64,000 nucleotides of DNA from Eulemur rufifrons. Its lineage: Eukaryota; Chordata; Mammalia; Primates; Lemuridae. A model generated the notes under the pieces. The model did not search any database. It was not told where the DNA came from and saw only the letters and a program-made list of their open reading frames with translations. The stretch spans positions 1,482,501-1,546,500 of the forward strand of contig NC_091002.1 in assembly GCF_041146395.1 (NCBI RefSeq). Direction: 5' to 3'. Each line of letters opens with the position of its first letter. Positions within the stretch are counted from its first letter, which is position 1. Below, in pieces: positions 48,990 through 61,189 of the stretch. The translations under genes were made by a program, and so were the position numbers.

Positions 48990-50145
48990 AAATTCTACTA
49001 GAAGAAAATGTGGGAAAGTCTCTTACAGACATTGGCCTAGGCAAAGAATTTATGAAGAAGACCCCAAAGGCAATCACAGCAACAACAAAAATAAATAAAT
49101 GGGACCTGATTAAATTAAAAAGCTTCTGCACAGCCAAAGAAACTGTCACAAGAGTAAATAGACAACCTACAGAATGGGAAAAAAATTTTTGCATGCTACA
49201 CATCCGATAAAGGACTGATAACTAGAATCTATTTAGAACTCAGGAAAATCAGCAAGAAAAAAATCAAACAACCCTATCAAAAAGTGGGCAAAGGACATAA
49301 ACAGAAATTTTTCAAAAGAAGAGAGAAGAATGGCCAACAAACATGTGAAAAAATGCTCAACATCTCTAATCATCAGGGAAATACAAATCAAAACCACAAT
49401 GAGATATCACTTAACTCCAGTGAGAATGGCCTTTATCAAAAAGTCCCATAATAACAAATGTTGGCGTGGGTGCGAAGAGACAGGAACACTCATACACTGC
49501 TGGTGGGACTGCAAACTAGTGCAACCTCTGTGGAAAGCAATATGGAGATTCCTTAAACAGATACAAGTAGACCTACAATTTGATCCAGCCATCTATTGGG
49601 CATCTACCCAAAAGAACAAAAGACATTCTATGACAAAGATATCCACACCCGAATGTTTATAGCAGCACAATTCACAATTGCGAAGATCTGGAAACAACCC
49701 AAGTGCCCATCAATACATGAGTGGATTAATAAAATGTGGTATATGTATTCTATGGAGTATTACTCAGCTATAAGAAATACTGGTGATATAGAGTCTCTTA
49801 TGTTCTCCTGGGTAGAGCTGGAAGCCATTCTACTAAGTGAAGTTTCCCAAGAATGGAAAAATAAGCACCACATGTACTCACCAGCAAACTGGTTTCACTG
49901 CTCATCACCTAAGAGCACAATTAGGAATAACACTGATCGGGTGTCAGACAGATGTGGGGGGTGGGGGAGGGGGAGGGTGTATACCTACATAATGAGTGCG
50001 ATAGGTACTGTCTAGGGGATGGACACGTTTGAAGCTCTGACTGGGGGGGGAAGAGGGGACAAGGGCAATATACCTAAACTTTTGTGCCCCCATAATATGC
50101 TGAAATAAGAATAAAAAAAGAATTAATCATACCAAAAAAAAAAAA
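48990..50145 (+). mobile_element. 5'-truncated L1, same family as the one in the mariner
   Basis: ORF2 sequence begins at about 48990 (CTTACAGACATTGGCCTAGG…) and runs through GATCCAGCCATCTATTGGG to the G-rich 3' tract (GGGGGGTGGGGGAGGGGGAG) and the end CTTTTGTGCCCCCATAATATG…AATAAGAATAAA with poly-A. Its frame is mostly open in pieces ([20 protein letters not shown], …) but carries stops. It lies in the last ZBTB49 intron, in sense with the gene. Confidence 0.9.
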
Positions 50146-50459
50146 AAGCTGAATGCATAAATACCTTTGGAAAAGATGTTTCTAAAGTATAGACTGGCTG
50201 TGTTCGATTTATGAAACTGACAAGGAGAGCTGGGGTTTCCCTACGCCGACCTGGCAGGAACAGGCCACCCGGCTTACCCAGCATGGTGCCCTGTGCGGGG
50301 AGACATGGCGAGAGTCTAGAAGACTCGCGCTGAGATATCAGAACCCGAAGGCCGCCCTCAGCTGGGGACGTGCACCCCGCAGGACGGAAAGCCTCCCAGA
50401 ATGAGCAGGTGCCGTCGGACTGCTAGCTCTCCTTAAATCAGAGTATCTCAGTATCTTAG

Positions 50460-51188
<729 letters not shown>

Positions 51189-51665
51189 TGTCTAGGCCAG
51201 CATCTGTCAGCAGGGTCTTTTTCTCAGTTTGGCGGACTGGTCTCAGGCTACGGGAGAGAACCATTTTCCCTGTGACTGGTCCCTTCTCACTAGCCAGAGA
51301 ATATTTGGATAATTTCCCTTCTGAAGGTGGTTGATAATTTGAAGCATCTGGAGCTCAGGGTTGGGACGAAAGGCCCGCTGCTCACCGCGGAGCAGGTGCC
51401 GGGGTGGAGGGCTTGCGGCGCAGAAGCCAAAGGCTTGGAAAGGCTATCTCGTTCACTTTAGCCAGCATGAGAGTGCGACACTTTGTGTCAACTACTGTAC
51501 ATTTGGGTCATGTTAAAGGAATTATATATGTATAATAATACAAATATTTTTGCATTTTTACAAGATACTTGTAGCATCTTGTATTTTTAAATATTTACAC
51601 AGATTTTATTTGTATATGAAACTCATACTATAATTTAATTTGAATAAATGAAACTTGATTTTCTA
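51189..51665 (+). other. ZBTB49: ZBTB49 3' untranslated region
   Basis: It runs from the stop codon to about 20 bases past the AATAAA. It becomes strongly A/T-rich toward the end, with repeated TATTT/ATTTT elements between 51530 and 51640. Confidence 0.7.
51643..51648 (+). terminator. ZBTB49: Polyadenylation signal AATAAA of ZBTB49
   Basis: A canonical AATAAA lies 455 bases past the stop codon, followed by a T-rich stretch (GATTTTCTATATAATATTGTGTTTCC) that fits a downstream element. Confidence 0.8.
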
Positions 51666-51687
51666 TATAATATTGTGTTTCCTCCAG

Positions 51688-52634
51688 CATTTTTATGAAT
51701 CTAAAGATGATAGAGGTATAAAAATAAATGCCAAGGAGGACTCGTCCTGCAAGGGTAAGCGCCGCGTCAGTCTTCTGCGCTCCTGGTGCCGTGCGCTTCA
51801 GAGCAGTCAGGGCAGGCTGGTCCTGGCTCCACTTATGGGCCAGGTCATGGGAGAGCTACTCAACCTCTCAGGGTCTTCTCTGTTTTCTTTTCTACAGTCT
51901 GAGATGAATATCTTGTAGCATTTTTGTAAGGCTCCAATGATCTGATCATCCACTTGAAAACACCTGCCCAGGGTCTGGCCCTCGGCAGAGCTTCCTAAAC
52001 ATGTGTTTCTTCCCAACAGACCTTACAGCCTCCGTGAGAGAACTGGACATGCCCATAGCACGGTCGCTAGAATGTCAAGGTAAGGTCGAGGGTGTGAGGA
52101 TGTAGCTACCTGTGTGGCATGACACAGATTATCTGCCTATAGCACTGCTTGCACAGAGGACTGGAGTATCTGAAAGCACCCTTGAATGTGCTCATTAGTG
52201 GCTCTAAGTCAGGAATATGTATACCCAATGGGAGAAGCTAGTGAGTGGTAAAGATTTTGTTAGAAAACCGGCACAGTTGCAGAACAGGGTGTCAGGCCTG
52301 AGGTCCAATTCAGGTGCACTTCCTGGTTTCCAGCCATCAGCTGCCCCCTGGCCCCACCAGGCTGCTGCAGCAAGCATCTGTTATCCCCGTAATACACGTG
52401 GATGGACTTGAGCTTCACATGGGCTAGCGACCCACAGGAAGGGCGTAGCTAATGACCCTTGTGTAGGGCGTGCCCGCGAGGGGAAACTTGGGGCCTAAGA
52501 GTCTCACCTGAAGGTTAACCTCGCTGTTCTTCCTGCTGCCTCTTCCAGCTCCTCCCTCACCTGACCCTGGTAGCTCCTCAGCATCCAGCTCCTGCAGTCC
52601 CTTGAGCCCCTCGGCTGTTGCTATGGATACTTAG
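51688..52634 (+). other. Candidate three-exon coding end downstream of ZBTB49
   Basis: Three segments with good splice signals stay in one frame. Exon X, 51688-51754 (CCTCCAG|CATTT … TGCAAGG|GTAAGC), reads HFYESKDDRGIKINAKEDSS. Exon Y, 52020-52079 (TTCCCAACAG|ACCTT … GTCAAG|GTAAGG), reads DLTASVRELDMPIARSLECQ. Exon Z, 52549 on (CTCTTCCAG|CTCCT), reads APPSPDPGSSSASSS … AVAMDT, with stop TAG at 52632-52634. All junctions are phase 1. An AATAAA lies at 53876. I do not recognise the product. It could be an alternative 3' end of ZBTB49, a read-through transcript, an unannotated gene, or chance. Confidence 0.3.
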
Positions 52635-52727
52635 GCTATGCCCTGGGCTCCCAAACCTCCTGGGGAACCCAGCTCTGCCGTCTGAGCCTGCACGCGGGGA
52701 GCTGAGCCAGGCCGGGGCGGGAAGGGC

Positions 52728-52741
52728 GGGGGGGGGGGGGG
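52728..52741. repeat. Run of 14 G
   Basis: A homopolymer G run after GGGGCGGGAAGGGC. It has G-quadruplex potential and is a likely sequencing trouble spot. Confidence 0.9.
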
Positions 52742-54110
52742 CGAGGAGCCATTCTCTGATTTCTCCAGTGACTCTCCTGAGCCCTCGTCCTGAGTGTTCC
52801 CTCCTTGATGGAGATTACGTGCTGTCCTGGACAGCTGTGTCACACTGTCACCCGTCTCAAGCCTCCCCAGGTCACCCCACCCTCGCACTCATGGTCTTGC
52901 TTCCTATTTCTCCCAGGAGGTGGAAGCAAACAGGAAGGAGCCGTTCCTCACACCCCTGTGCCCCTACCACCTCCCTGCGTCTGCGCCTGCGGACTCTGCA
53001 CCCCCACGACACGGCAGCCGCCCACACCCTCAACTTCCCAGCCGGGCTGGCTCTGTCCCAGCAGCACTTCTTGCCACTGTCTGACCCACTACATATTTCA
53101 CCTAGGGAATGTTCTGGATACCTTTTACTCAAAATATCGGGCCTCCTGGATTGAGCCCAAATTTTCTTTTCTCTTGAACCCTGGCCATCTGACTTTTGTC
53201 CCATTACTGCACTGGAATACTTTCTGCCCAGGTCACCGATGACCTCTCCACTGCCACATCCAGCGATCAGTTCCCAGTCCCCATCTAAGTCAACTCCTAG
53301 GCAGGATTTCACACCTCAGCAGCGAGGTGGTCCCTCTTTCCTTCTCGAAACAAGAACCAAGAGGATGGTTCCAAGTTGCACCCTCACTCACCAGCTGCTC
53401 AGTCTCATGCTGTCCCCCACAGCCCACATTCTAAAGTAGGGGTGCCCTCAGCACAGGCCCTGGGCGTCCTCTCTGGCCTTGCTCACTTGCCGGCCATCTC
53501 ATGTCTAACAACCCCATGACTCCCAAGCACGTGTCTGTCCTCCCCGGAACTCCAGAATCCTGTTTCAGGGGCTACCAGCACCCTCACTGTCCAACAGACA
53601 TCACAGACGAGAGCTCTCGAGACCAAGCTCCTCGTCGCCTCCCAGCCCTCTTCCTTCTGCTCTCCGCCGCCTCCGTCAACGGCAAGCCCGGCCTCCCAGT
53701 CGCTCAGACCGCAGACCCGAAGAGCTGTCTCACTCCCATCAGGAAACTCTTGGGAACCTCCCACACACCAGGCGTTGGGTTTGCCGAGGTACAAAGAGCA
53801 TGACTTGAGTTGGCCCAGGTAACTATTTTCGATAAATCTGCTTGATGAGGACAATAACTTGTTCTTGTATGATAGAATAAAGCTTTAGGGGAAAACATTA
53901 AAACCCAAGCTTTTTTCATTCTTATTTCCTTTCTCTTCCTTTTCTCTCCTTGTCACTCGGCCCCCAAAGCCTTACCCTAAATAAGGAAGAACTCAGAGGG
54001 GGCGAAGAGGCTTGGATGTGCATCAGTGGTACTTAGACAGCAAATTCCCCCACGGTGGACCAGGCCTTGCCTTCGTGCCGTACAGCCCGACCATCCGCAG
54101 CAAGAATTAC
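52742..54110. other. Intergenic, unassigned
   Basis: Downstream of ZBTB49. No recognised repeat. It contains the AATAAA at 53876-53881 that could serve the candidate terminal exon starting at 52549. Confidence 0.4.
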
Positions 54111-54142
54111 TTTGTGTGTGCGTGTGTGTGTGTGTGTGTGTG
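54111..54142. repeat. (TG)n microsatellite
   Basis: A run of about 15 TG dinucleotides with two interruptions (TGCG), followed by TGCACGCGTGCAC, itself a near-palindrome. Confidence 0.9.
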
Positions 54143-55330
54143 CACGCGTGCACAGATCCCAGACTCTGGACGCCGGATTGTGTTTGTGGCTCCATCGCTA
54201 ACTGACCACGTGGCAAACACCCCTTCTCACTGGTCTTCAATGACTGTGCGATGGCTGTGGGATTTCCATTCTCTGAGAAAAGCCCATGACTAGGTTTCTG
54301 TGGAACCTTTCAGGGTCAAGAACTGGCTTCCATTGCCAAGTCGGAGGGAGAGGCCAAGAGGCTGGCAGGCCATCAGAAACCCCAGCATCTTAGAATGTCG
54401 GAGCAGAAAGGGACCTTACAAATCATATCCTGGTTTTGTGGCTTCACCTTTCTGTGAGCTCAGCTAGCTTGTTAATGACGCAGGTGTTTGGAAGTGCTGA
54501 TTCTGAAGGCCAGGGGCAAGACCTAGGAATCTGCATTTAACGAGTTTTCTGATGATTCTGAGGCAGGGGGTACAAGGACAGAACTCGAAGGATCTGATCT
54601 AGTCCAAATCCCTCCCTGTACAGATGGCCTCAGACGAGAGGTGACTTGCCCAGGAATGACGAGAGCAAAGACATCGTGTGTGTGGGATGCCAGCCACAGT
54701 GGCAAGTGCTCAGGTGCCTGCTCATTTAAACTTCCTGCGAACCCAGATCCTGTGATCGCCTGCCTGGGCAGAGGGGGACAGTGACTCCCCGAGAGGTCAA
54801 GGAACTTACCAAACGCCACCCAGCCCAGAAGTGGCAGAGTTGGGCCCCAATATCCAGGGTGACTTGGTGGCAAAGCCCAAACCCAGGGTCAGACCCAGCC
54901 CGCAGTGGAACGCAGGGGTGACGGGTTTTGCTAGAACAACCCGCTGCTGTGATAACTCATGAAACTCATAACGCCCTTCTCCTGGAGTGTCTCACCTACC
55001 TTCCCCTTTATTTTAACTTCTTTTTTTCTTATCAAAAGATACAAATAAGTAAAAAGGAAAACTGACTGTACCCCCTGGAGAGGCTGCCGACAGCAGGGGG
55101 TGCTTGGCTGGCGCCTCTGGCTTAGTCCCCTCCGCCGTCCGCGTGGCGGGACACTGTGGACACCTTGGTTTATTTCCCTCCAGCCTTTTCCTCTACAGCC
55201 CGACACAAATACATGTAGACACTTGAACATTTTGTTTAGTGGCTCATACTGTACATACTGTTGTGGAATCTGTCTTTTCACACAGAAAATTGTCACAAAC
55301 ATCTTCCCTTGTCAAAAAATCTTGGACTGA
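54143..55330. other. Intergenic, with MIR and hAT-like pieces
   Basis: MER5-like text at about 54480-54580 (AGGAATCTGCATTTAACGAG) and MIR-like text at about 54690-54850 (GCAAGTGCTCAGGTGCCTGC; GGTCAAGGAACTTACCAAAC). No gene. Confidence 0.5.
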
Positions 55331-55670
55331 AGGTTTCAGCAAAAAAACAAAAGGGGAAAAAAATGTGTGTTGACACCAACACTGAACCCGTGTGGTGCTC
55401 CCATGTCGCTTCCGCCCGGCGTGAGGTTACCTGCGAAGGGACAGCGGGCTGCTTCCTGCGGGTTTCCGTCCGGCCACCAGATGGCGCCGTAACACAGGCG
55501 CGACGCGGCCCGGGCGGCCTCCGCGGCTGCAGCGCTGGTCCGGGCTGTCCTCGCCGCCCTCTGCAGACGACAAAGCCGTTCAGGCCCGGCGCCCCCTGGA
55601 CACCCCACCCCAGGAGGCCTGTTGGTGAGGTGGCATTTTCTTCCGCCCCAGTTTGCAGGAATGTGTCCTA
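55330..55670. promoter_or_regulatory. GC-rich patch with two opposed CTCF-like motifs
   Basis: An isolated CpG cluster about 4 kb past ZBTB49. GGCCACCAGATGGCGCC at 55472-55488 resembles the CTCF core on the plus strand. CGGCGCCCCCTGGACACC at 55587-55604 is the same kind of core on the minus strand (read as CCAGGGGGCGCC). They lie about 115 bases apart and face each other. No open gene start accompanies the patch. Function as an insulator or anchor is inferred. Confidence 0.5.
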
Positions 55671-55884
55671 AGAAGGGAAGTCACTTGCTTACTGGTTTTC
55701 CAACCTGTGGAGTGCTGACTGTGGCCTGGGCCCTCGTGTTCCCACTGGAGATGGCCCAGGACAGCCCGGCCTAGGCCCCACCCCCAGCTGTCAACATGGG
55801 CTGCGCTCAGCAGCTCTCCCCGCCCGGCCAGCTCCCAGGGTTCCGGGCCTCCATGACTGTCTGTAAAATGGGTTTAAAAAATAG

Positions 55885-56125
55885 CTCTAAGCAGGGGTGA
55901 CCCTTGCAAACGTGATGCTCGGTGAAAGACGCCAGACACACAAGGCCACATACTGTGTGATCACACTTAGGTGTCCAGAACAGGCACATCCACAGGGACA
56001 GAAAGAAGACTAGAGGTTGTGGGGGCTGGGGAGAGAGGAATGGGGAGTGACTGCTTAAAGGATTTCTGTTTGGGGTGATGAAAAGTTCTGGAACTGGGCG
56101 GTGGGTGCTGTGGACTGGAGGTGTT
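55885..56125 (+). mobile_element. Old L1 3' end
   Basis: ATGCTCGGTGAAAGACGCCA, ACTGTGTGATCACACTTAGG, GAAGACTAGAGGTTGTGGGG and ATGAAAAGTTCTGGAACTGG are L1M-type 3' region text, also seen at 9220-9480 and 62930-63200. Confidence 0.8.
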
Positions 56126-56127
56126 CT

Positions 56128-56465
56128 CCCCACCCCCCCACATTCATATGGTGTGTTAAAGCTCTGAGCGCCAGGTGGCTGTGTTGGAGATAGGGCCTTC
56201 AAGGAAGTAAGGTTAAATGAGGCCATCCCGTGGGCCCTGATTCCACAGGACTGATGTCCTTGAAGAAAAAGGAAGAGACCCCAGGTTCTCCCCCTGCCCT
56301 CCCCGCTCCTCTCGTCCCCCCCTGGCAGAAAGAGCAGGTGAGCGCACAGCAAGGAGGTGGGGCCGTCTGCAGGCCGGGAGGGCCTCCCCGAGAATCAGCC
56401 CTGCCGCACCTTGTCGCAGACTTCCTTCCAGCCTCCAGAGCTGTGAGGAAACACGTTCACACCCC
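56128..56465 (+). mobile_element. MaLR LTR (MLT1-like), diverged
   Basis: CACATTCATATGGTGTGTTA, GAGATAGGGCCTTCAAGGAA, GGTTAAATGAGGCCATCCCG and CTTCCAGCCTCCAGAGCTGT occur in the order of a MaLR LTR that is better preserved at 59185. Confidence 0.7.
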
Positions 56466-56654
56466 CCGGTCTGTGGCATCTCGCTGGGGCCGCCAGGGCA
56501 GTTCAGCTGCCACCGGAAACATGTTCATGCTGTGGGCCCTGATTTTTGTTGGAAAATACAGCCACCATAAGCAATCCATGTAAACTGAGGTCAAATATTT
56601 GTTGACCAGCACCCAGTGTGAGGAGAGGAACAGCGCAGAGTAACCCAGCTGTGA

Positions 56655-57077
56655 CTGACACAGTTTGGATGTCTGTCTCCTCCAAATCTCAAGTTGAAAT
56701 TAGATCCCCAGTGTGGGAGGGGAGCCCAGTGGGCGGTGTTTGGGCCATGGGGGCAGAGCCCTCGCGAAAGATTTGGTCCTCATGGTAATGAGTGAGCGCT
56801 TGTTCTATTAGTTCCTGCGAGAACTTATTGTTAAGCCGAGCCCAACACCTCCTCCCTTCTCTGTCTCTCTCTCACTTCCTTCCTCTCCCCTTGAGACACC
56901 TGGTCCCCTCCACCTCGTACTATGAGTGGAAGCTTCCTGAAGCCCTCCCTACAAGCAGATGCTGGCACCATACTTCATGTACAGCCTGCAGAACCAGGAG
57001 CCAAACAAACCTCTTTCCATTATAAACTACCCAGCCATGGGTGTTTCCTTTATAGCAACACAAATGGACTGAGACAG
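56655..57077 (+). mobile_element. MaLR LTR (MST/THE1-like)
   Basis: CACAGTTTGGATGTCTGTCT, CTCCAAATCTCAAGTTGAAA, AACAAACCTCTTTCCATTAT, AAACTACCCAGCCATGGGTG and GGACTGAGACAG, with a TGA…ACA-type outline, identify a MaLR LTR of the MST/THE1 kind. Confidence 0.82.
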
Positions 57078-57084
57078 TGACTTT

Positions 57085-57350
57085 GAGCATGTGACTCAGT
57101 TTTCTCCTCTGTAAAATGGGATGGTAATAGCCGTGCCCACCGCATGGGGCTGCTATGAGGATTAGAGGAAATGACCCATAAAAGGCCAGAACACAGCTGG
57201 GTAGGGGGTAAAGGTGCAGTTGTCATAGGCCTTTGTCATTGTTCTCTCTTGTCTGCCAAGAGAACTGGGACTTTCACCCCTTTTGTTCACTGTCCCCTCC
57301 AAGCCTAGAGCAGTGTTTGGCACATAACAGGCACTCAGTAGATATGATAT
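57085..57350 (+). mobile_element. MIR SINE
   Basis: TTTTCTCCTCTGTAAAATGG, GCTGCTATGAGGATTAGAGG and TTTGGCACATAACAGGCACT follow the MIR order. Confidence 0.75.
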
Positions 57351-57459
57351 TGTTGAACGGGAGGTGGAGTGTGTATTAAACAATATAATTTAGTTATTAT
57401 TGTGTTAAAATGACCAGCAATAATTTTACCTAAAATCCAAGCAAATAGTAGTTACTGTT

Positions 57460-57908
57460 GTAGGTTGAATTATACCCCCCAAAATCCGTATGTTGAAGTC
57501 CTAACCCCCACGCCTCAGAACGGGACCTTATTTGGAAATCGGGTCATTGCAGGTGTAATTAGTTAAGACGAGGTCATGCTGGAGTAGGGTGGGCCCCTAA
57601 TGTGACAGGTGTCCTTATAAAACAGGGAAATTTGGACAGAGACGTGCACACAGGGAGAAAGTCATGCAAACATGCAGGCGGAGATGGAGTGTTGCTTCCC
57701 CAAGCCAAGGGGACCAAGGAGGGCCAGCAAAGCACCAGGCGGGGACAGGGGCCTGGCACAGATTCTCCCTCACAGCCCTCAGAAGAAACCAACCCCGAGA
57801 CACCCCGATCTCAGACTTGCAGCCTCCGCAGCTCCGGGAGCATAAATTCCTGTTTCTGAGCCACTGTGCCTATGGCACTTTGTTAGAGCAGCCCTGGCAA
57901 AGTAATTA
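57460..57908 (+). mobile_element. MLT1 LTR, nearly complete
   Basis: TGTAGGTTGAATTATACCCC, GAAGTCCTAACCCCCACGCC, GGGACCTTATTTGGAAATCG, AGATTCTCCCTCACAGCCCT and CAGCCCTGGCAAAGTAATTA give a nearly full-length forward MLT1A-type LTR. Confidence 0.88.
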
Positions 57909-59180
57909 GGTTACTCATGTTTGAAGGCCTCCAGTGCAATGTAGCCAGGTCCTAACGTGTAATCCACACTATACCTGGGTCTGCAGATAACTCTACTTTC
58001 TTAGTTCTGAGACAAGGAAGTACAGAAAAATAAATAAAATGATGCAGTTGCAAGCATGGGGGTGTGACGTGAGTCCCTCAGGAAAGTGCTCACTCGCTCA
58101 GCACCACCCCCCTTGGCGGTCCCCCTAATGTGGAATCGGGCAATGGGGACCTGTGGCTTCTCCACGCTGGCAGGAGTCAGGGTCCCTGGGCCCCTGCTGG
58201 CACCTGCTCGTGTCTGCAGCAGGGAGATCTCTCTTTGGGGCCTCTCAGTGTGCTCAGAGCCTGAGGACCCTGGTGTGGCTGCGTCTTGTCCCCACCAGCT
58301 GCAGGCCCGGGAGTTACCATACCCTCCACCAGCTCCTGGCCCGTCGTGACTCTGCACACTTTGATGAGCCCACCCTGCCCAGTGGGCTCTCATTTCAGCA
58401 CCCGCAGGGCAGCAGCACCAGGGCCCCTGCTGCTCGGGGCCAGCAGTGGACACTGAGCCACCCGGTGAATGAAGCTGCCTGTAATTCTCAGATCCTAGAG
58501 TCCAAATCAGTGAGGCCCAGGACAGACAAATCTGATCACCACTTACGGTATTTCAGATTCTCAAGTTACCAAGTGATTTTACGGGGCCCTTTGCCGTGGA
58601 CTGCCTGACCACTGACTGTAGGGGGAGATGGAGGATGGAGTGTCAGCTTTGGGGAGAGACACTTCTTCCTGCTGGCTGACTTGGTGGTTTTGGTTGAGCT
58701 GCAGAGTTTTCAGACAATCTCAGCTGCGAGACTTGTACCCAGGACTTGTTCTATTGGAAGCCCGATCCACAGAGCAGAAAAAATCAAGACACGCTGGTTG
58801 GCAGAGGCCTGGGGGCCCAGCACCCTGTGTGCCTGGCCTTCATCCCTTCATCCCCCCGCCAGCCTTGGGCCCTCAGGGGGCTCCAGGAGACCCCCTGGGA
58901 CTCCAAGGAGAGCAGTGAAACCAACAACCTCTGGGACAGAAGAGATTACCAGAAATAAACAATCAGTCATGGGGTTCCTGTCATTCGGGCTTCTATACAT
59001 CAGCTCAGGACAGTGTCACTATTTTGTTGTTTATAAAGACCTGCCTTGCTCCAAGAAGACTATAGAAATACAAATATCTTGGGATGTTTAAGGAGCCTGG
59101 GACAAAGGGAAACCAGTGGCATGTGGTGAATACAACCAGGGGTATGGTTGCTATACAGCAATGCACACCTTACTGTTACT
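57909..59180. other. Intergenic, unassigned
   Basis: No recognised repeat or gene. Several open frames in G+C-rich sequence (58000-58930) have no protein resemblance. Confidence 0.4.
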
Positions 59181-59184
59181 GGTT

Positions 59185-59812
59185 GTCATGGGCCGAATGC
59201 TTGTGTTCCCCAAAATTCATATGGTGAAACCCTAATGCCCAGTATGGCTGTATTTGGAGATAGGTCCTTAAGGAAGTAACTAAGGTTAAATGAGGTCATA
59301 AGGGTGAGACCAAGATCCAATAGGATTAGTGCCCTTATAAGAAGAGACACTAGGAGCCAGCTTGCTCTCTCCATGTGCACATCCCAAGAAAAGGCCATGT
59401 GAGGCCGCAGCAAGAAGTGGCCATGTCCCACAAAAATTCATGTTAAGCCTCAACTCCCAGTACCTTTGAATGTGTCCTTATTTGAAAATAGGATCTTTCA
59501 GATATAATTAGTCAAGTTAAGATGAGGTTCACACTGGAATAGGATGGACACCTAATCCAATATGATTGATGTCCTTATAAAAAGGGGAAATTTGGGCACA
59601 GATATGCAGAGAAAGAACACCATGTGAGGACTGGAGTCCTGCTACCACAAGCCAAGAAGCTAGGAGAGATTCCTGGAGAAGAGGACCCTTCCCCAGTGCC
59701 CTATCTTAATCTCAGACTTCTGGCCTCCAGCACTGTGAGAATGTCGATTTCTGTTGTTTAAGGCCCTCAGTTTGTGGTAGTTTATCAGGGCAACCCCAGC
59801 AAACGAATACAC
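59185..59812 (+). mobile_element. Two MaLR LTR fragments joined near 59424
   Basis: The first part (TCATGGGCCGAATGCTTGTG…CAGCAAGAAGTGGCC) stops short of an LTR end. Directly after it a second LTR of a related family starts a few bases in (ATGTCCCACAAAAATTCATG…) and runs to AACCCCAGCAAACGAATACA. The junction looks like a nested insertion or an unequal exchange between related LTRs. Confidence 0.8.
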
Positions 59813-60940
59813 ATATAACCCTGCCAATTAACACATGTGAGTTCCACCTTTGGTCATGAGATTCCTGGTGGCCAAAGCAAAGAAAGGAATTTGTTATTGG
59901 AATCTCAGGATTTCATACAGGCTAAGCTGGCCACCTCAACAGTACTGACAGAGCCAGGGTGACTAACACAGTGCCTGACACCCAGGCAGTGCTTAAAAAT
60001 AAATGTTATTTTTCATTTTTCTTGTTTTGAATTTTTTCTTATTTTTTATTAACCACAGAATTTTTTCCCCATGAAATCATCACTTTGGAAATCAGTAGAC
60101 TAGAAACTATTAATATCTAGGTTTCCCTTCAGCCTGTGGTTTTAAGATTTTACAAACCTCTTTCAGTGGCTAGTGTTGGTTTTCATCCCACTGAAATAGC
60201 TGATAAGGGAAGCCATGGGCTGTGGGCTCCAGCCAAACCACAGGGCCAGGGCTAGCCCTGTTCCCCAGGCGTGTGCTGCAGAAACCATCCCCAGTGTTGG
60301 CAGATGTGGCCGGCAAGGACAGCCACAAAGCAGGGAGACGCCACTCCTGTGCTCTGGGCTCACTTTCCCGTTTGGCTGAGAAGAGGCTCACGAGGGACTT
60401 GTGTTCTGCCCCTTCCTGCTCTGCGGTCTTGAGGAGAGCCCGCACCCTCCCTGGGCCTTGCTTTTCTCCTTCACAGAAGACATTTCTGCTCCCCTTGACC
60501 TGCACTCCTGGTGACCTGGTTCTTCCATGGCAGGTTGGCTTCACGACCCTCCTTACCGCTGTGCTGCTGACAGCCATTTTTAACTAGACCAGCTGCACCA
60601 AGAGGAAGATCTTTGACATCCCTGGACTAAATAACCTCAAAGGCTCCTTCAGGAGGGAATGTTCTAGAATGCCACTGTTCCTTTTATGGGCCTCCAGACC
60701 TTGGTTCTTACACCAAGAGCCAAGCTCATGGCACCATCCCTTGCTCACTCACCCACTTGTGGGAAGATGCCCTCTGGGCCCCAGGAGGTCTCAGGCAGAG
60801 ACCCAGAGAAGGGGGCGTTTTCTGTGCTCGCAGTGGAGGGCAGCACGCTCACCTCTCACCCCGCCTGCCCTGGGCATCCTCTGGGGCTTTGCACGTGGTA
60901 AGTGCTCAGAAATACTTATTGATTTTGTCAAATAAAAAGC
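59813..60940. other. Intergenic, unassigned
   Basis: A MIR-like tail at about 59960-60010 (TGACACCCAGGCAGTGCTTA) and nothing else recognised. Confidence 0.4.
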
Positions 60941-60944
60941 AAAT

Positions 60945-61170
60945 CTGATGTCACACCCATTACAGTGGCAACTATCATAACCCCCCCCCAAAACTGGAAA
61001 ATAACAGTGTTAGCAAAAATGTGGAAAAATCAGGACACTTGAGCACCGCTGGTGGGAATGTCAAATGGCACAGCCACTGTGGAAGATGGTGTTCCTTAAA
61101 AAGTTTTTTTAAGTAAAAATTAATTTAAAAAATTAAAATTAAAAATTAGAAATTGAACCAGTGTGAACCA
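60945..61170 (+). mobile_element. L1 ORF2 fragment, left part of a split copy
   Basis: CACACCCATTACAGTGGCAA, GAAAATAACAGTGTTAGCAA, GCTGGTGGGAATGTCAAATG and GGAAGATGGTGTTCCTTAAA are the end of ORF2. The copy seems to continue at 62757-63275 after an insertion of LTR material. Confidence 0.75.
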
Positions 61171-61189
61171 TAATAAAATCTTAAGCCTC

